Made by a program: the position numbers and the translations under genes. Positions 1 through 6,732 of a DNA stretch of 14,130 bases are shown piece after piece. Below the pieces are notes generated by a model. The model worked only from the letters and a program-made list of their open reading frames with translations, was not told the origin of the DNA and made no database searches. The DNA is from SBBV01 sp036555425 (lineage in GTDB: Bacteria > Pseudomonadota > Alphaproteobacteria > Bin65): assembly GCA_036555425.1 (NCBI GenBank), contig DATBLL010000020.1:1-14130 (forward strand), written 5' to 3'. Within the stretch, counting starts at the first letter, position 1. The number at the start of each line of letters is the position of its first letter.

Positions 1-629
1 TGCTGATCATCGACGTGAACTACAATTTCTGCGGCGACCGGCCCGAGCCGATCCTCGATTCGATCAAGCGCTGGCCCAATTCCTGCGGCGCGGACGCCTG
101 GGCCGCCATCCCGCACATCCAGGCGCTGCTCGGGGCGGCGCGCGCCAAGCGCCTGCCGGTCATCTATACCACCGGCGGCTTCCGCGCCGATGGCTGGGAC
201 TATGGCGGCTGGCATTGGAAGAACAGCCGCTTGAAGGAGGGCTTGCGCCAGCCCAAGCGCAACATCGACGGCGAGGCGATCGTGGCCGAGATCGCGCCGC
301 GGCCCGAAGACATCGTGCTGGCGAAGCTGAAGCCGAGCGCGTTCCACGGCACGCCGCTGCGCGCGCACTTGAACCTGCTCGGCGCCGATTCGCTCATCGT
401 CTGCGGCACGACCACGAGCGGCTGCGTGCGCGCCTCGGTCATCGACGCGTTCAGCGAGAACTATCGCGTCACCCTCGCCGAGGAATGCTGCTTCGACCGC
501 GCGCAATCCTCGCACGCGATCAATCTCATGGACATGCAGGCGAAATACGCCGACGTGCGCGCGACCGCGGAGATCGCGGCGCATCTCGCGACGCTGCCGG
601 ACGGGCTGTTCGTGCTGCCGGGCGCCTAG
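1..629 (+). CDS. isochorismatase-family cysteine hydrolase (5' partial)
   Basis: The gene enters from the left edge; the first complete codon is at position 3 and reads LIIDVNYNFCG, the usual start of the family's first beta strand. No start codon is visible, and the GTG at 15 falls inside the strand-1 motif, so it is not the start. The catalytic triad expected of isochorismatase/N-carbamoylsarcosine amidase-like hydrolases can be traced: Asp in IIDV (12-14), Lys in AKLKPSAFHGT (Lys at 324-326), and the nucleophile Cys in CGTTTSGCVRASVIDAF (Cys at 423-425). The family hydrolyses C-N bonds in amides such as nicotinamide, N-carbamoylsarcosine or maleamate, or an enol ether bond in isochorismate. 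The TSGCVR Cys loop and the long N-terminal segment favour an amidase of the N-carbamoylsarcosine/maleamate type, but the substrate is not determinable. The protein is soluble, with no signal peptide in the visible part. It converges on the pilin genes with a 65-nt gap. Confidence 0.92.
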   Translation, partial: LIIDVNYNFCGDRPEPILDSIKRWPNSCGADAWAAIPHIQALLGAARAKRLPVIYTTGGFRADGWDYGGWHWKNSRLKEGLRQPKRNIDGEAIVAEIAPRPEDIVLAKLKPSAFHGTPLRAHLNLLGADSLIVCGTTTSGCVRASVIDAFSENYRVTLAEECCFDRAQSSHAINLMDMQAKYADVRATAEIAAHLATLPDGLFVLPGA

Positions 630-694
630 AGCGCGCTTCGGGAAGCCGGACCCGGATTACGCCAAGGGGCGCTTGCAACCAATCCGCGCCCGCT

Positions 695-880
695 TCAGCG
701 CATCCGGTACGTGACCCGGTCGAGCGCGCGGCCGAGGTCGTCGTAGATGCCGATGATGACTTGGCCGAGCTCTTGCAGCGCGGCGATGAGCCCGATTCCC
801 ATGAGCGAGGCGATCAGGCCGTATTCGATCGCCGTGGCGCCGCTCTCGTCGCGCATGAACGTCGCGAGGATCTTGTGCAT
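695..880 (-). CDS. flp: Flp-type (type IVb) pilin
   Basis: This 61-aa protein has the class IVb prepilin layout: a short charged leader, the processing site G14/ATAIEYGL with Glu at +5 and Tyr at +6, then one hydrophobic helix (about residues 18-38) and a short polar C-terminus ending DRVTYRMR. A TadV/CpaA-type prepilin peptidase would cut after Gly14 to leave a 47-residue pilin for assembly by the Tad/Cpa secretion machine. Length and motif match Flp/Fap pilins. The ATG at 880 has AGGAG 8 nt upstream on the minus strand, supporting this start. A second pilin-like gene lies 39 nt upstream on the same strand, so they are probably cotranscribed. No tad/cpa assembly genes are in the window; they would have to be elsewhere. 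Confidence 0.92.
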   Translation of the reverse strand: MHKILATFMRDESGATAIEYGLIASLMGIGLIAALQELGQVIIGIYDDLGRALDRVTYRMR

Positions 881-919
881 GGCCTCAACTCCTGGTCGAA
901 AAGGATCGGAACGCCATCG

Positions 920-1096
920 TCATCGGCCGCCGCCGGTAACGACCCACTTCAGAGCGGCGACGGCCTCAGCGAACGAGAGGCCGGCGGCATGCGCCGCCAT
1001 CGCCCCGGCCAAGGCGACGAACACGGCGATGACGGCGTATTCGACCACGGCCGAACGGCACTCCTCGGTGCCGTGTCCGTCGCCATCGTCGCGCAT
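920..1096 (-). CDS. Flp-like mini-pilin (58 aa)
   Basis: Reading the minus strand from the ATG at 1096 to the TGA at 920-922 gives a 58-aa protein. It has a charged leader (MRDDGDGHGTEECR), then SAVVEYAVIAVFVALAGAMA, followed by a second mildly hydrophobic stretch and the end WVVTGGGR. The VEY pair at residues 18-20 aligns with the IEY of the neighbouring Flp, so this looks like a second type IVb pilin or pseudopilin. GGGGAG lies 7 nt upstream of the ATG, a good ribosome site. The usual Gly at the -1 cleavage position is replaced by Arg14, so processing may be altered or absent. It ends 39 nt before the canonical flp gene on the same strand, which suggests an operon. It could be a diverged duplicate, a minor pilin, or a decaying copy. 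Confidence 0.62.
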   Translation of the reverse strand: MRDDGDGHGTEECRSAVVEYAVIAVFVALAGAMAAHAAGLSFAEAVAALKWVVTGGGR

Positions 1097-1138
1097 CGCC
1101 GTGCTCCCCCTGCGCCCCCCCGACTTCGTGCTTCGGGT

Positions 1139-1262
1139 AATCTTTTATAAATCTTCCCGCAAGGAATTATTAGGTAAATATCGTTCTGTTAACGACGAAT
1201 GTTATCGAGACACCGGTCTCAACTGTATCGGCGCATTGAATTATAGAATAATTAACCCTACC
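1139..1262 (-). promoter_or_regulatory. AT-rich upstream region of the pilin genes
   Basis: This segment is markedly AT-rich compared with the GC-rich surroundings and lies directly upstream of the minus-strand pilin pair. It holds a perfect TATAAT on the minus strand (plus 1240-1245) inside an interrupted palindrome, AATTAT-AGA-ATAATT (1239-1253). A second inverted repeat is GAGAC-accg-GTCTC. No convincing -35 element sits 16-18 bp from the TATAAT, so the exact promoter is uncertain. It may need an activator or a different sigma factor. If TATAAT is the -10, the pilin mRNA leader would be about 135 nt. Confidence 0.4.
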
Positions 1263-1511
1263 GGCACGCCGCCGCTCCCGGGGCGAACGTGCGGGATTCG
1301 CCCGAAGAGCGCGGGGCGCCGCACCGCGCCCAGCCGCGCGGGCGCGTCTTCCGTTCCGCACTTTTCCCGCGTTGGCTCTTCCGAGCATCCAAACTTTGGC
1401 GGCTCCCGACCGGCAGCGGCGCGCGCAGCAGTCCGGCAAGACCTGCCGGCCGATGAAGCGCGGCGTGCCCGGAACGGCCCGCCACCAAAGCGCCTAAGGC
1501 AAGCGCCGCGA

Positions 1512-1547
1512 CGGCGGGACGACGCGATGAGAGTCGCGGTCCCGCCG
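1512..1547 (+). other. strong stem-loop upstream of the EamA transporter
   Basis: The outer arms CGGCGGGAC (1512-1520) and GTCCCGCCG (1539-1547) pair perfectly over 9 bp. Inside, CGCGA (1523-1527) pairs with TCGCG (1534-1538), leaving a 2-nt bulge and a 6-nt loop. No T-run follows, so it is not a standard intrinsic terminator. It lies 69 nt before the transporter start codon and might be an attenuator, an mRNA stabiliser, or chance in GC-rich DNA. Confidence 0.4.
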
Positions 1548-1615
1548 CCGCCATGGCATAGAGCGCCCGATCCATCGCCTGCGCCGGGCTCCGCGGCGCT
1601 CGAGGAGCCCTGCCC

Positions 1616-2536
1616 TTGCCCGAAGCGCCCGGCCCCGCCCTCGCCATCGGCGCACCGCCGCGCCGGCGCCTCTGGCTCGGCCTCGCGCTGCTGCTGCTTT
1701 CGGCGCTGATGTTCAGCCTGCACAACACGCTGGCCCGTCTCAGCTACGACGAAGGCGTGGCACCCACGACGATCAACGCCGCGCGCACCTCGGCGGTGCT
1801 GCTGCTTTTCGTGCTCATGTTCGGCGCGCGGGGCCAATGGCCGCGCGTGCCGCGCGCCGCCTGGCTCGCCTTCGCCGTCACCGCCCTCTGCTACAGCCTG
1901 CACAATCCGCTGCTGCTGGTCGCGTTCCAGTTCGTTCCGGTGAGCCTCGCGATCCTCGTGCTCTACTTCTATCCGCTGCTCGTCGCCTTCATGGCGGCCG
2001 CGATCGGCCAGGAGCGCCTCAGGCGGCGGACGCTCGCCGCCGCGGCGGTGGCCTTCGCCGGCGTGGCGCTGGTGCTCGAGGTCGGCGGCGTGGCACTCGA
2101 CTGGCGCGGCCTCGCGCTGGCCGCGGTCGCGGCAACGGCGCTCGCCGGGAACATTGTCGGCGCCGCGCAGCTCAACCGGCACATGCGCGCGCTCGCCGTC
2201 CCATTCGCGCTCTCGACGCTGGGCGCCATCGTCTTCAACACGATGATGCTGGCAGATGGCGGGCCCACCCTGCCTGCGACCCTGCATGGCTGGTGGATCC
2301 TGGGGGCCGCGACGCTGACCAGTCCGGCCGCGATCTTCGCGTTCTACCTCGCGCTGCCGCGCGCCGGCGCGCCGCGCAGTTCGCTGGTGATGAACGCCGA
2401 GCCGGTCGTCACCGTCCTGCTCGCGGTCGCGCTGCTCGGCGAATCGCTCGGCTGGCTGCAGATCGCCGGCGCGGTGCTCATCATCGGCGCGCTCGCGGTC
2501 CACGCCGTCATTGATTTGAAATTCCGCCGCTTGTGA
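1616..2536 (+). CDS. EamA/DMT-superfamily transporter
   Basis: This 306-aa integral membrane protein has two EamA repeats (about residues 20-150 and 160-300) and about ten hydrophobic helices, the standard drug/metabolite transporter architecture. The second repeat ends with the typical signature AEPVVTVLLAVALLGESLG (about 271-289) followed by a glycine-rich last helix. It is expected in the inner membrane, exporting or importing a small metabolite; the substrate cannot be assigned. The start is TTG: GAGGAG at 1602-1607 lies 8 nt upstream, and the next in-frame ATG would remove most of the first helix. The Arg triplet at residues 16-18 before helix 1 fits a cytoplasmic N-terminus. The gene appears to be a single transcription unit, with a structured leader upstream and the nrdJ control region downstream. 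Confidence 0.93.
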   Translation: MPEAPGPALAIGAPPRRRLWLGLALLLLSALMFSLHNTLARLSYDEGVAPTTINAARTSAVLLLFVLMFGARGQWPRVPRAAWLAFAVTALCYSLHNPLLLVAFQFVPVSLAILVLYFYPLLVAFMAAAIGQERLRRRTLAAAAVAFAGVALVLEVGGVALDWRGLALAAVAATALAGNIVGAAQLNRHMRALAVPFALSTLGAIVFNTMMLADGGPTLPATLHGWWILGAATLTSPAAIFAFYLALPRAGAPRSSLVMNAEPVVTVLLAVALLGESLGWLQIAGAVLIIGALAVHAVIDLKFRRL

Positions 2537-2540
2537 GTGC

Positions 2541-2549
2541 TGTGGATAA
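2541..2549 (-). promoter_or_regulatory. DnaA box (perfect 9-mer)
   Basis: TGTGGATAA on the plus strand is TTATCCACA on the minus strand, an exact match to the DnaA consensus. It lies 4 nt after the transporter stop and about 140 nt before the NrdR-like boxes of nrdJ. DnaA is known to act on nrd promoters in E. coli. A single box can occur by chance and its role here is inferred. Confidence 0.4.
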
Positions 2550-2685
2550 AGATTCTACCAGCCTTTATTTGGGTTTAGCGCGATGCGGTAGCGTGGAAGA
2601 CGAATTCGGCGCGCAAGATTTTGTGGTTAGCGCTTGGGAAAAACCGGTTGCTAACTCCTAGAAATTGTTCGAAAGCCGGGGACAG

Positions 2686-2734
2686 CCACAACATCTTGTT
2701 GACAGCGCCTAGGGTGGCGAACAATCTGTTGCGG
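2686..2734 (+). promoter_or_regulatory. tandem NrdR-like boxes over the nrdJ promoter
   Basis: NrdR boxes follow acaCwAtATaTwGtgt. Box 1 (2686-2701) has the core CAACATCTTG at 2689-2698 and box 2 (2719-2734) has CAATCTGTTG at 2722-2731; each matches 8 of the 10 core positions. The core starts are 33 bp apart, about three helical turns, as expected for cooperative NrdR binding. A perfect -35 TTGACA (2699-2704) overlaps box 1. The position 17 bp further on (CAATCT, 2722-2727, a poor -10) overlaps box 2. NrdR is the (d)ATP-sensing repressor of ribonucleotide reductase genes, so repression of nrdJ is a natural reading. The matches are imperfect and not experimentally backed. Confidence 0.55.
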
Positions 2735-2763
2735 CTGGGCGTAAGGCGCCTCGAGAGGAGCGG

Positions 2764-2796
2764 ATGAGCGCCCGGCAGAGCCCCAGGACCGAATAG
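2764..2796 (+). CDS. possible 10-aa leader ORF upstream of nrdJ
   Basis: ATG at 2764 is preceded by GAGGAG with a short 3-nt spacer and reads MSARQSPRTE before TAG at 2794-2796. It would sit in the nrdJ mRNA leader. The composition shows no run of a regulatory amino acid, so there is no evident attenuation logic. It may be chance. Confidence 0.15.
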   Translation: MSARQSPRTE

Positions 2797-2842
2797 GGAG
2801 ATCGCGGTCCAAGGCGAAACAAGTACAGCCCAAGACTTCCAG

Positions 2843-2862
2843 CGCGGACCGCCGGGTCCGCG
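2843..2862 (+). other. strong hairpin in the nrdJ leader
   Basis: CGCGGACC (2843-2850) and GGTCCGCG (2855-2862) pair perfectly around the loop GCCG. The element lies 70 nt upstream of the nrdJ start. The following bases are AT-rich but not a T-run, so an intrinsic terminator is unlikely. It could stabilise the leader or influence translation. Confidence 0.4.
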
Positions 2863-2932
2863 GCGCTCGAATATTGCCTCTATTCAAGACCGTTGCCGGC
2901 GCCGGTCAAGAACACGTTTTCGGGGGTTTGGA

Positions 2933-5900
2933 ATGCGCATTACACGGCACTTCACCGTCGAGGGCCGCGACGCCTATCAGGGCATCGAGTTCCGGCGCGC
3001 CGCGTCGGAAATTCGCAATCCCGACGGCTCGCTCGTGTTCAAGAACGACGACGTCGAGGTGCCGGCGAACTGGTCGCAGGTGGCGACCGACGTGCTCGCG
3101 CAGAAGTATTTCCGCAAGGCCGGCGTCGCCGCCGAGCTCGAGGCCGTGGTCGAGATCGACGTGCCCGGCTGGCTCTGGCGCAAGATGCCGCGCGCGGGCG
3201 CCAAGATCGCCGGCGAGACCAGCGCCAAGCAGGTGTTCGACCGCATGGCCGGCGCCTGGACCTATTGGGGCTGGAAGGGCGGCTATTTCGACAGCGAGGG
3301 CGACGCGCGCGCGTTCTTCGACGAGATCCGCGCGATGCTCGCGCGCCAGATGTGCGCGCCCAACTCGCCGCAATGGTTCAACACCGGCCTGCACTGGGCC
3401 TACGGCATCGACGGACCCTCGCAGGGCCATTACTACGTCGACTTCAAGAGCGGCGAGCTTACGAAGTCGCAATCGGCCTACGAGCACCCGCAGCCGCACG
3501 CCTGCTTCATCCAGTCGATCTCCGACGATCTCGTCAACGAAGGCGGGATCATGGACCTCTGGGTGCGCGAGGCGCGCCTGTTCAAATACGGCTCGGGCAC
3601 CGGCACGAATTTCTCGCGCCTGCGCGGCGAGAACGAGCCGCTCTCGGGCGGCGGCAAGTCGTCGGGCCTGATGAGCTTCCTGAAGATTGGCGACCGCGCG
3701 GCGGGCGCCATCAAGTCGGGCGGCACCACGCGCCGCGCGGCCAAGATGGTCATCGTCGACATCGACCATCCCGACATCGAAACCTTCATCGATTGGAAGG
3801 CCGTCGAGGAGCGGAAGGTCGCGGCCCTCGTCGCCGGCTCCAAGGCGGCGGAGAAGCACCTGAACGGGATTCTCGCCGCGGCCTCGGCGTTCGACGGCGC
3901 CGAGCCGTTCGAGCCCAAGGCGAACCCGGCGCTCCGCAAGGCGATCCGCGCCGCGCGCCAGGCCTTCATCCCCGAGAACTACATCCAGCGCGTGCTGCAG
4001 CTCGGCAAGCAGGGCACGCGCGCGCTGAAGTTCGAGGTCTACGACACGGATTGGGACGGCGACGCCTATCTCACCGTCTCGGGCCAGAACTCCAACAACA
4101 CGGTGCGCGTCAACGACGATTTCCTGAACGCGGTCGAGCGCGACGGCGACTGGATCCTGAAGCACCGCGCCTCGAGCAAGACCAAGACGCGGAAGGCGCG
4201 CCAGCTCTGGCACAAGATCGCCGAGGCGGCGTGGCATTCGGCCGATCCCGGCATCCAGTTCGACACCACGATCAACGACTGGCACACCTGCCCGGCGAGC
4301 GGCCGGATCAACGCCTCGAATCCGTGCTCCGAATACATGTTCCTCGACGACACGGCGTGCAATCTCGCCTCGCTCAACCTGATGGCGTTCCGCCGGCCCG
4401 GCACGCCCGGCGCCGGCCTCGGCGCGGCCAACGATTCGGGCAGCTTCGACGTCGCGGCCTTCGAGCACGCGACGCGGCTCTGGACCATCGTGCTCGAAAT
4501 CTCGGTGCTGATGGCGCAGTTCCCGTCGGCGCGCATCGCCGAGCTCTCCTACAAGTTCCGCACGCTCGGCCTCGGCTACGCCAACATCGGCGGCTACCTC
4601 ATGGCCTCCGGCATCCCCTACGACAGCGATGCCGGGCGCGCGCTCTGCGCCGCGATGACGGCGCTGATGACCGGCGTCGCCTACGAGACCTCGGCGGAAA
4701 TGGCCGAGGAGCTCGGCCCCTTCCCCGGCTACCCCGAGAACCGCGACGCGATGCTGCGCGTGATGCGCAACCATCAGCGCGCCGCCTACGGCATCAAGGA
4801 CGGCTATGAGGGTCTCTCGACGCCGCCGGTGCCGCTCGAGCACGCCGCCTGCCCCGATCAGGCGCTGGTCAACGCCGCCGTCGGCGCCTGGGACCGCGTG
4901 ATCGAGCAGGGAAGCCTCAACGGCTTCCGCAACGCCCAGGCGACGGTGATCGCGCCCACCGGCACGATCGGCCTGGTGATGGATTGCGACACGACCGGCA
5001 TCGAGCCGGATTTCGCGCTGGTCAAGTTCAAGAAGCTGGCCGGCGGCGGATACTTCAAGATCATCAACCAGATGGTGCCGCTGGCGTTGTCCACGCTGGG
5101 CTACGCTGAGCAGGAGATCGACGCGATCGTCCGCTACGCAGTGGGGCACGGGACCCTGAAAGGTGCCCCCGGCATCAACCACACCGCGCTGAAGTTGCGC
5201 GGCCTCACCGACGAGGCGCTGGAGAAGGTCGAGGCGGCGCTGCCGAGCGCCTTCGACATCCGCTTCGTCTTCAACAAGTACACGCTCGGCGCCGAGTTCT
5301 GCACCGAGATCCTCGGCATCGACGCCGCCAAGCTCGAGGCACCCGGCTTCGACCTTCTGGCCGAGCTCGGCTTCGACAGGGCGGCGATCGAAGAGGCCAA
5401 TGCCTTCGTCACCGGCGCGATGACGCTCGAAGGCGCGCCGCACCTCAAAGACGAGCACCCGGCGGTGTTCGACTGCGCGAGCCCGTGCGGCAAGAACGGC
5501 AAGCGCTTCCTCTCCTGGGAGAGCCACATCCGCATGCTGGCGGCGGCGCAGCCCTTCGTCTCGGGCGCCATCTCCAAGACCATCAACATGCCGAACGAGG
5601 CCACGGTCGAGGATTGCCAGCGCGCCTACGAGATGTCGTGGAAGCTGGCGCTCAAGGCCAACGCGCTCTACCGCGACGGCTCCAAGCTCTCGCAGCCGCT
5701 CTCGGCCACGGTGTTCGACGACATCGACGACGTGGACGAGAAGGCCGAGGCGATCGAAGCCGTGATCAAGGCGCCGGCGGCCGAGCGCGCCGCGGCCGTC
5801 GCGGAGCGCGCGGCGCACGCGGTGGCGCTGTCGGTCGCGCGCTCGCAGCGCCTGCGCCTGCCCGGCCGCAGGAAGGGCTACATCCAGAAGGCCGTGGTCG

Positions 5901-6709
5901 GCGGCCACAAGGTCTATCTCCACACCGGCGAATACCAGGACGGCTCGCTCGGCGAGATCTTCATCGACATGCACAAGGAAGGCGCCGCCTTCCGCTCGCT
6001 GATGAACAATTTCGCGATCGCCATCTCGATCGGCCTGCAATACGGCGTGCCGCTCGACGAGTTCGTCGACGCCTTCACCTTCACGCGCTTCGAGCCTTCG
6101 GGCCTGGTCGAGGGCAACGACTCGGTGAAGATGGCGACCTCGGTCCTCGACTACATCTTCCGCGAGCTCGCGATTTCCTATCTCTCGCGCGAGGACCTGG
6201 CGCACGCCGCGCCGCACGACGTCCGTCCCGACAGCATGGGCCGCGGCGCCGAGGAGAGCGCCCTCCCCGCCAATCCGCCCGCCGTCGCCGCGGCGCAGAA
6301 CGTCATGGAGCAGATGGAGCGCGTCGTGAGCCGCGGCTTCACGCGCAATCGCTTCAAGCCCGCCAATGGCGGCCTTAACGGCAACGGTCACGCGCTGCAT
6401 GCGCAAGCGCCGCATGGCGGCGGCGACGCCGGCGCCGCGCTGCATGTCCACACGCCCGGCGGCGGCCATGTGCACATCCACGCCGAGGGCGGCGTGGCGG
6501 CGGCGGTGACCGACGGCACCCGCGCGGCCATGGCCGCGATCTCGCAGGCGGTGCTGGCGGCGATGGACGAGCGCGCCGACAAGGCCCGCGAGGCGCGCAT
6601 GAAAGGCTACGAAGGCGACGCCTGCGGCGAGTGCGGAAACTTCACGCTCGTGCGCAACGGCACCTGCCTGAAGTGCAACACCTGCGGCGCCACGAGCGGC
6701 TGCAGCTAG
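2933..6709 (+). CDS. nrdJ: vitamin B12-dependent (class II) ribonucleoside-diphosphate reductase
   Basis: This 1258-aa enzyme reduces ribonucleotides to deoxyribonucleotides using a 5'-deoxyadenosyl radical from adenosylcobalamin, so DNA precursor synthesis does not depend on oxygen. Catalytic features are visible: the redox Cys pair C191 (PHACFIQS) and C476 (DDTACNLASLNL), the active-site motif N463-P-C465-S-E467 with C465 as the expected thiyl radical site, and the phosphate-binding PTGTIG at 675-680. MPNEATVEDCQRAYEMSW lies near residue 885. A TSCPD domain spans about 980-1085. The tail carries CGEC (1231-1234), CLKC (1245-1248), C1251 and C1257, probably a zinc site plus the shuttle cysteines that re-reduce the active site. 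A His-rich linker (about 1150-1188) precedes the tail. The ATG at 2933 has GGGGG 6 nt upstream. The length suits the large alphaproteobacterial form. Upstream NrdR-like boxes suggest repression by NrdR. Confidence 0.98.
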   Translation: MRITRHFTVEGRDAYQGIEFRRAASEIRNPDGSLVFKNDDVEVPANWSQVATDVLAQKYFRKAGVAAELEAVVEIDVPGWLWRKMPRAGAKIAGETSAKQVFDRMAGAWTYWGWKGGYFDSEGDARAFFDEIRAMLARQMCAPNSPQWFNTGLHWAYGIDGPSQGHYYVDFKSGELTKSQSAYEHPQPHACFIQSISDDLVNEGGIMDLWVREARLFKYGSGTGTNFSRLRGENEPLSGGGKSSGLMSFLKIGDRAAGAIKSGGTTRRAAKMVIVDIDHPDIETFIDWKAVEERKVAALVAGSKAAEKHLNGILAAASAFDGAEPFEPKANPALRKAIRAARQAFIPENYIQRVLQLGKQGTRALKFEVYDTDWDGDAYLTVSGQNSNNTVRVNDDFLNAVERDGDWILKHRASSKTKTRKARQLWHKIAEAAWHSADPGIQFDTTINDWHTCPASGRINASNPCSEYMFLDDTACNLASLNLMAFRRPGTPGAGLGAANDSGSFDVAAFEHATRLWTIVLEISVLMAQFPSARIAELSYKFRTLGLGYANIGGYLMASGIPYDSDAGRALCAAMTALMTGVAYETSAEMAEELGPFPGYPENRDAMLRVMRNHQRAAYGIKDGYEGLSTPPVPLEHAACPDQALVNAAVGAWDRVIEQGSLNGFRNAQATVIAPTGTIGLVMDCDTTGIEPDFALVKFKKLAGGGYFKIINQMVPLALSTLGYAEQEIDAIVRYAVGHGTLKGAPGINHTALKLRGLTDEALEKVEAALPSAFDIRFVFNKYTLGAEFCTEILGIDAAKLEAPGFDLLAELGFDRAAIEEANAFVTGAMTLEGAPHLKDEHPAVFDCASPCGKNGKRFLSWESHIRMLAAAQPFVSGAISKTINMPNEATVEDCQRAYEMSWKLALKANALYRDGSKLSQPLSATVFDDIDDVDEKAEAIEAVIKAPAAERAAAVAERAAHAVALSVARSQRLRLPGRRKGYIQKAVVGGHKVYLHTGEYQDGSLGEIFIDMHKEGAAFRSLMNNFAIAISIGLQYGVPLDEFVDAFTFTRFEPSGLVEGNDSVKMATSVLDYIFRELAISYLSREDLAHAAPHDVRPDSMGRGAEESALPANPPAVAAAQNVMEQMERVVSRGFTRNRFKPANGGLNGNGHALHAQAPHGGGDAGAALHVHTPGGGHVHIHAEGGVAAAVTDGTRAAMAAISQAVLAAMDERADKAREARMKGYEGDACGECGNFTLVRNGTCLKCNTCGATSGCS

Positions 6710-6732
6710 GCGAAAGGAGCTGAACGGCGGGA

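Larger units (their letters stand above)
1097..1615. other. 519-nt gene-free region between pilins and transporter
   Basis: No convincing gene was found on either strand. The open frames across 1260-1600 are low-complexity Arg/Ala/Pro/Gly translations typical of GC-rich noncoding DNA. The left part is the AT-rich pilin upstream region. The right part is GC-rich and contains two strong hairpins: CCGGCA-agacc-TGCCGG at 1433-1449, and a two-part stem at 1512-1547. Together they would form a structured leader if the transporter mRNA starts upstream of them. Confidence 0.6.
2537..2932. other. 396-nt control region upstream of nrdJ
   Basis: No gene was found here. The region contains a DnaA-type 9-mer (2541-2549), two NrdR-like boxes over a TTGACA promoter (2686-2734), a possible 10-codon leader ORF (2764-2796), a strong hairpin (2843-2862) and a palindromic CCGGCGCCGG (2894-2903). 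I looked for the conserved cores of a cobalamin riboswitch, which would be logical before an AdoCbl enzyme, and did not recognise one. Confidence 0.6.

Noticed and set aside
1170..1439. 89-aa frame on the minus strand between pilins and transporter
   Set aside because: Arg/Ala-rich N-terminal part without a motif, and it runs into the AT-rich promoter region; no sensible ribosome site.
1241..2503. 420-aa frame antisense to the EamA gene
   Set aside because: Highly charged, repetitive Arg/Glu/Gly/Asp composition typical of the antisense of a hydrophobic GC-rich gene.
2651..2932. Cobalamin riboswitch before nrdJ
   Set aside because: The conserved core elements of the cobalamin riboswitch were not found in the leader.
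2906..6481. 1191-aa open frame antisense to nrdJ
   Set aside because: Its translation is Arg/Ala/Gly/Val/Asp-rich without domains, the mirror of strong GC3 bias on the coding strand. NrdJ on the plus strand is unambiguous.
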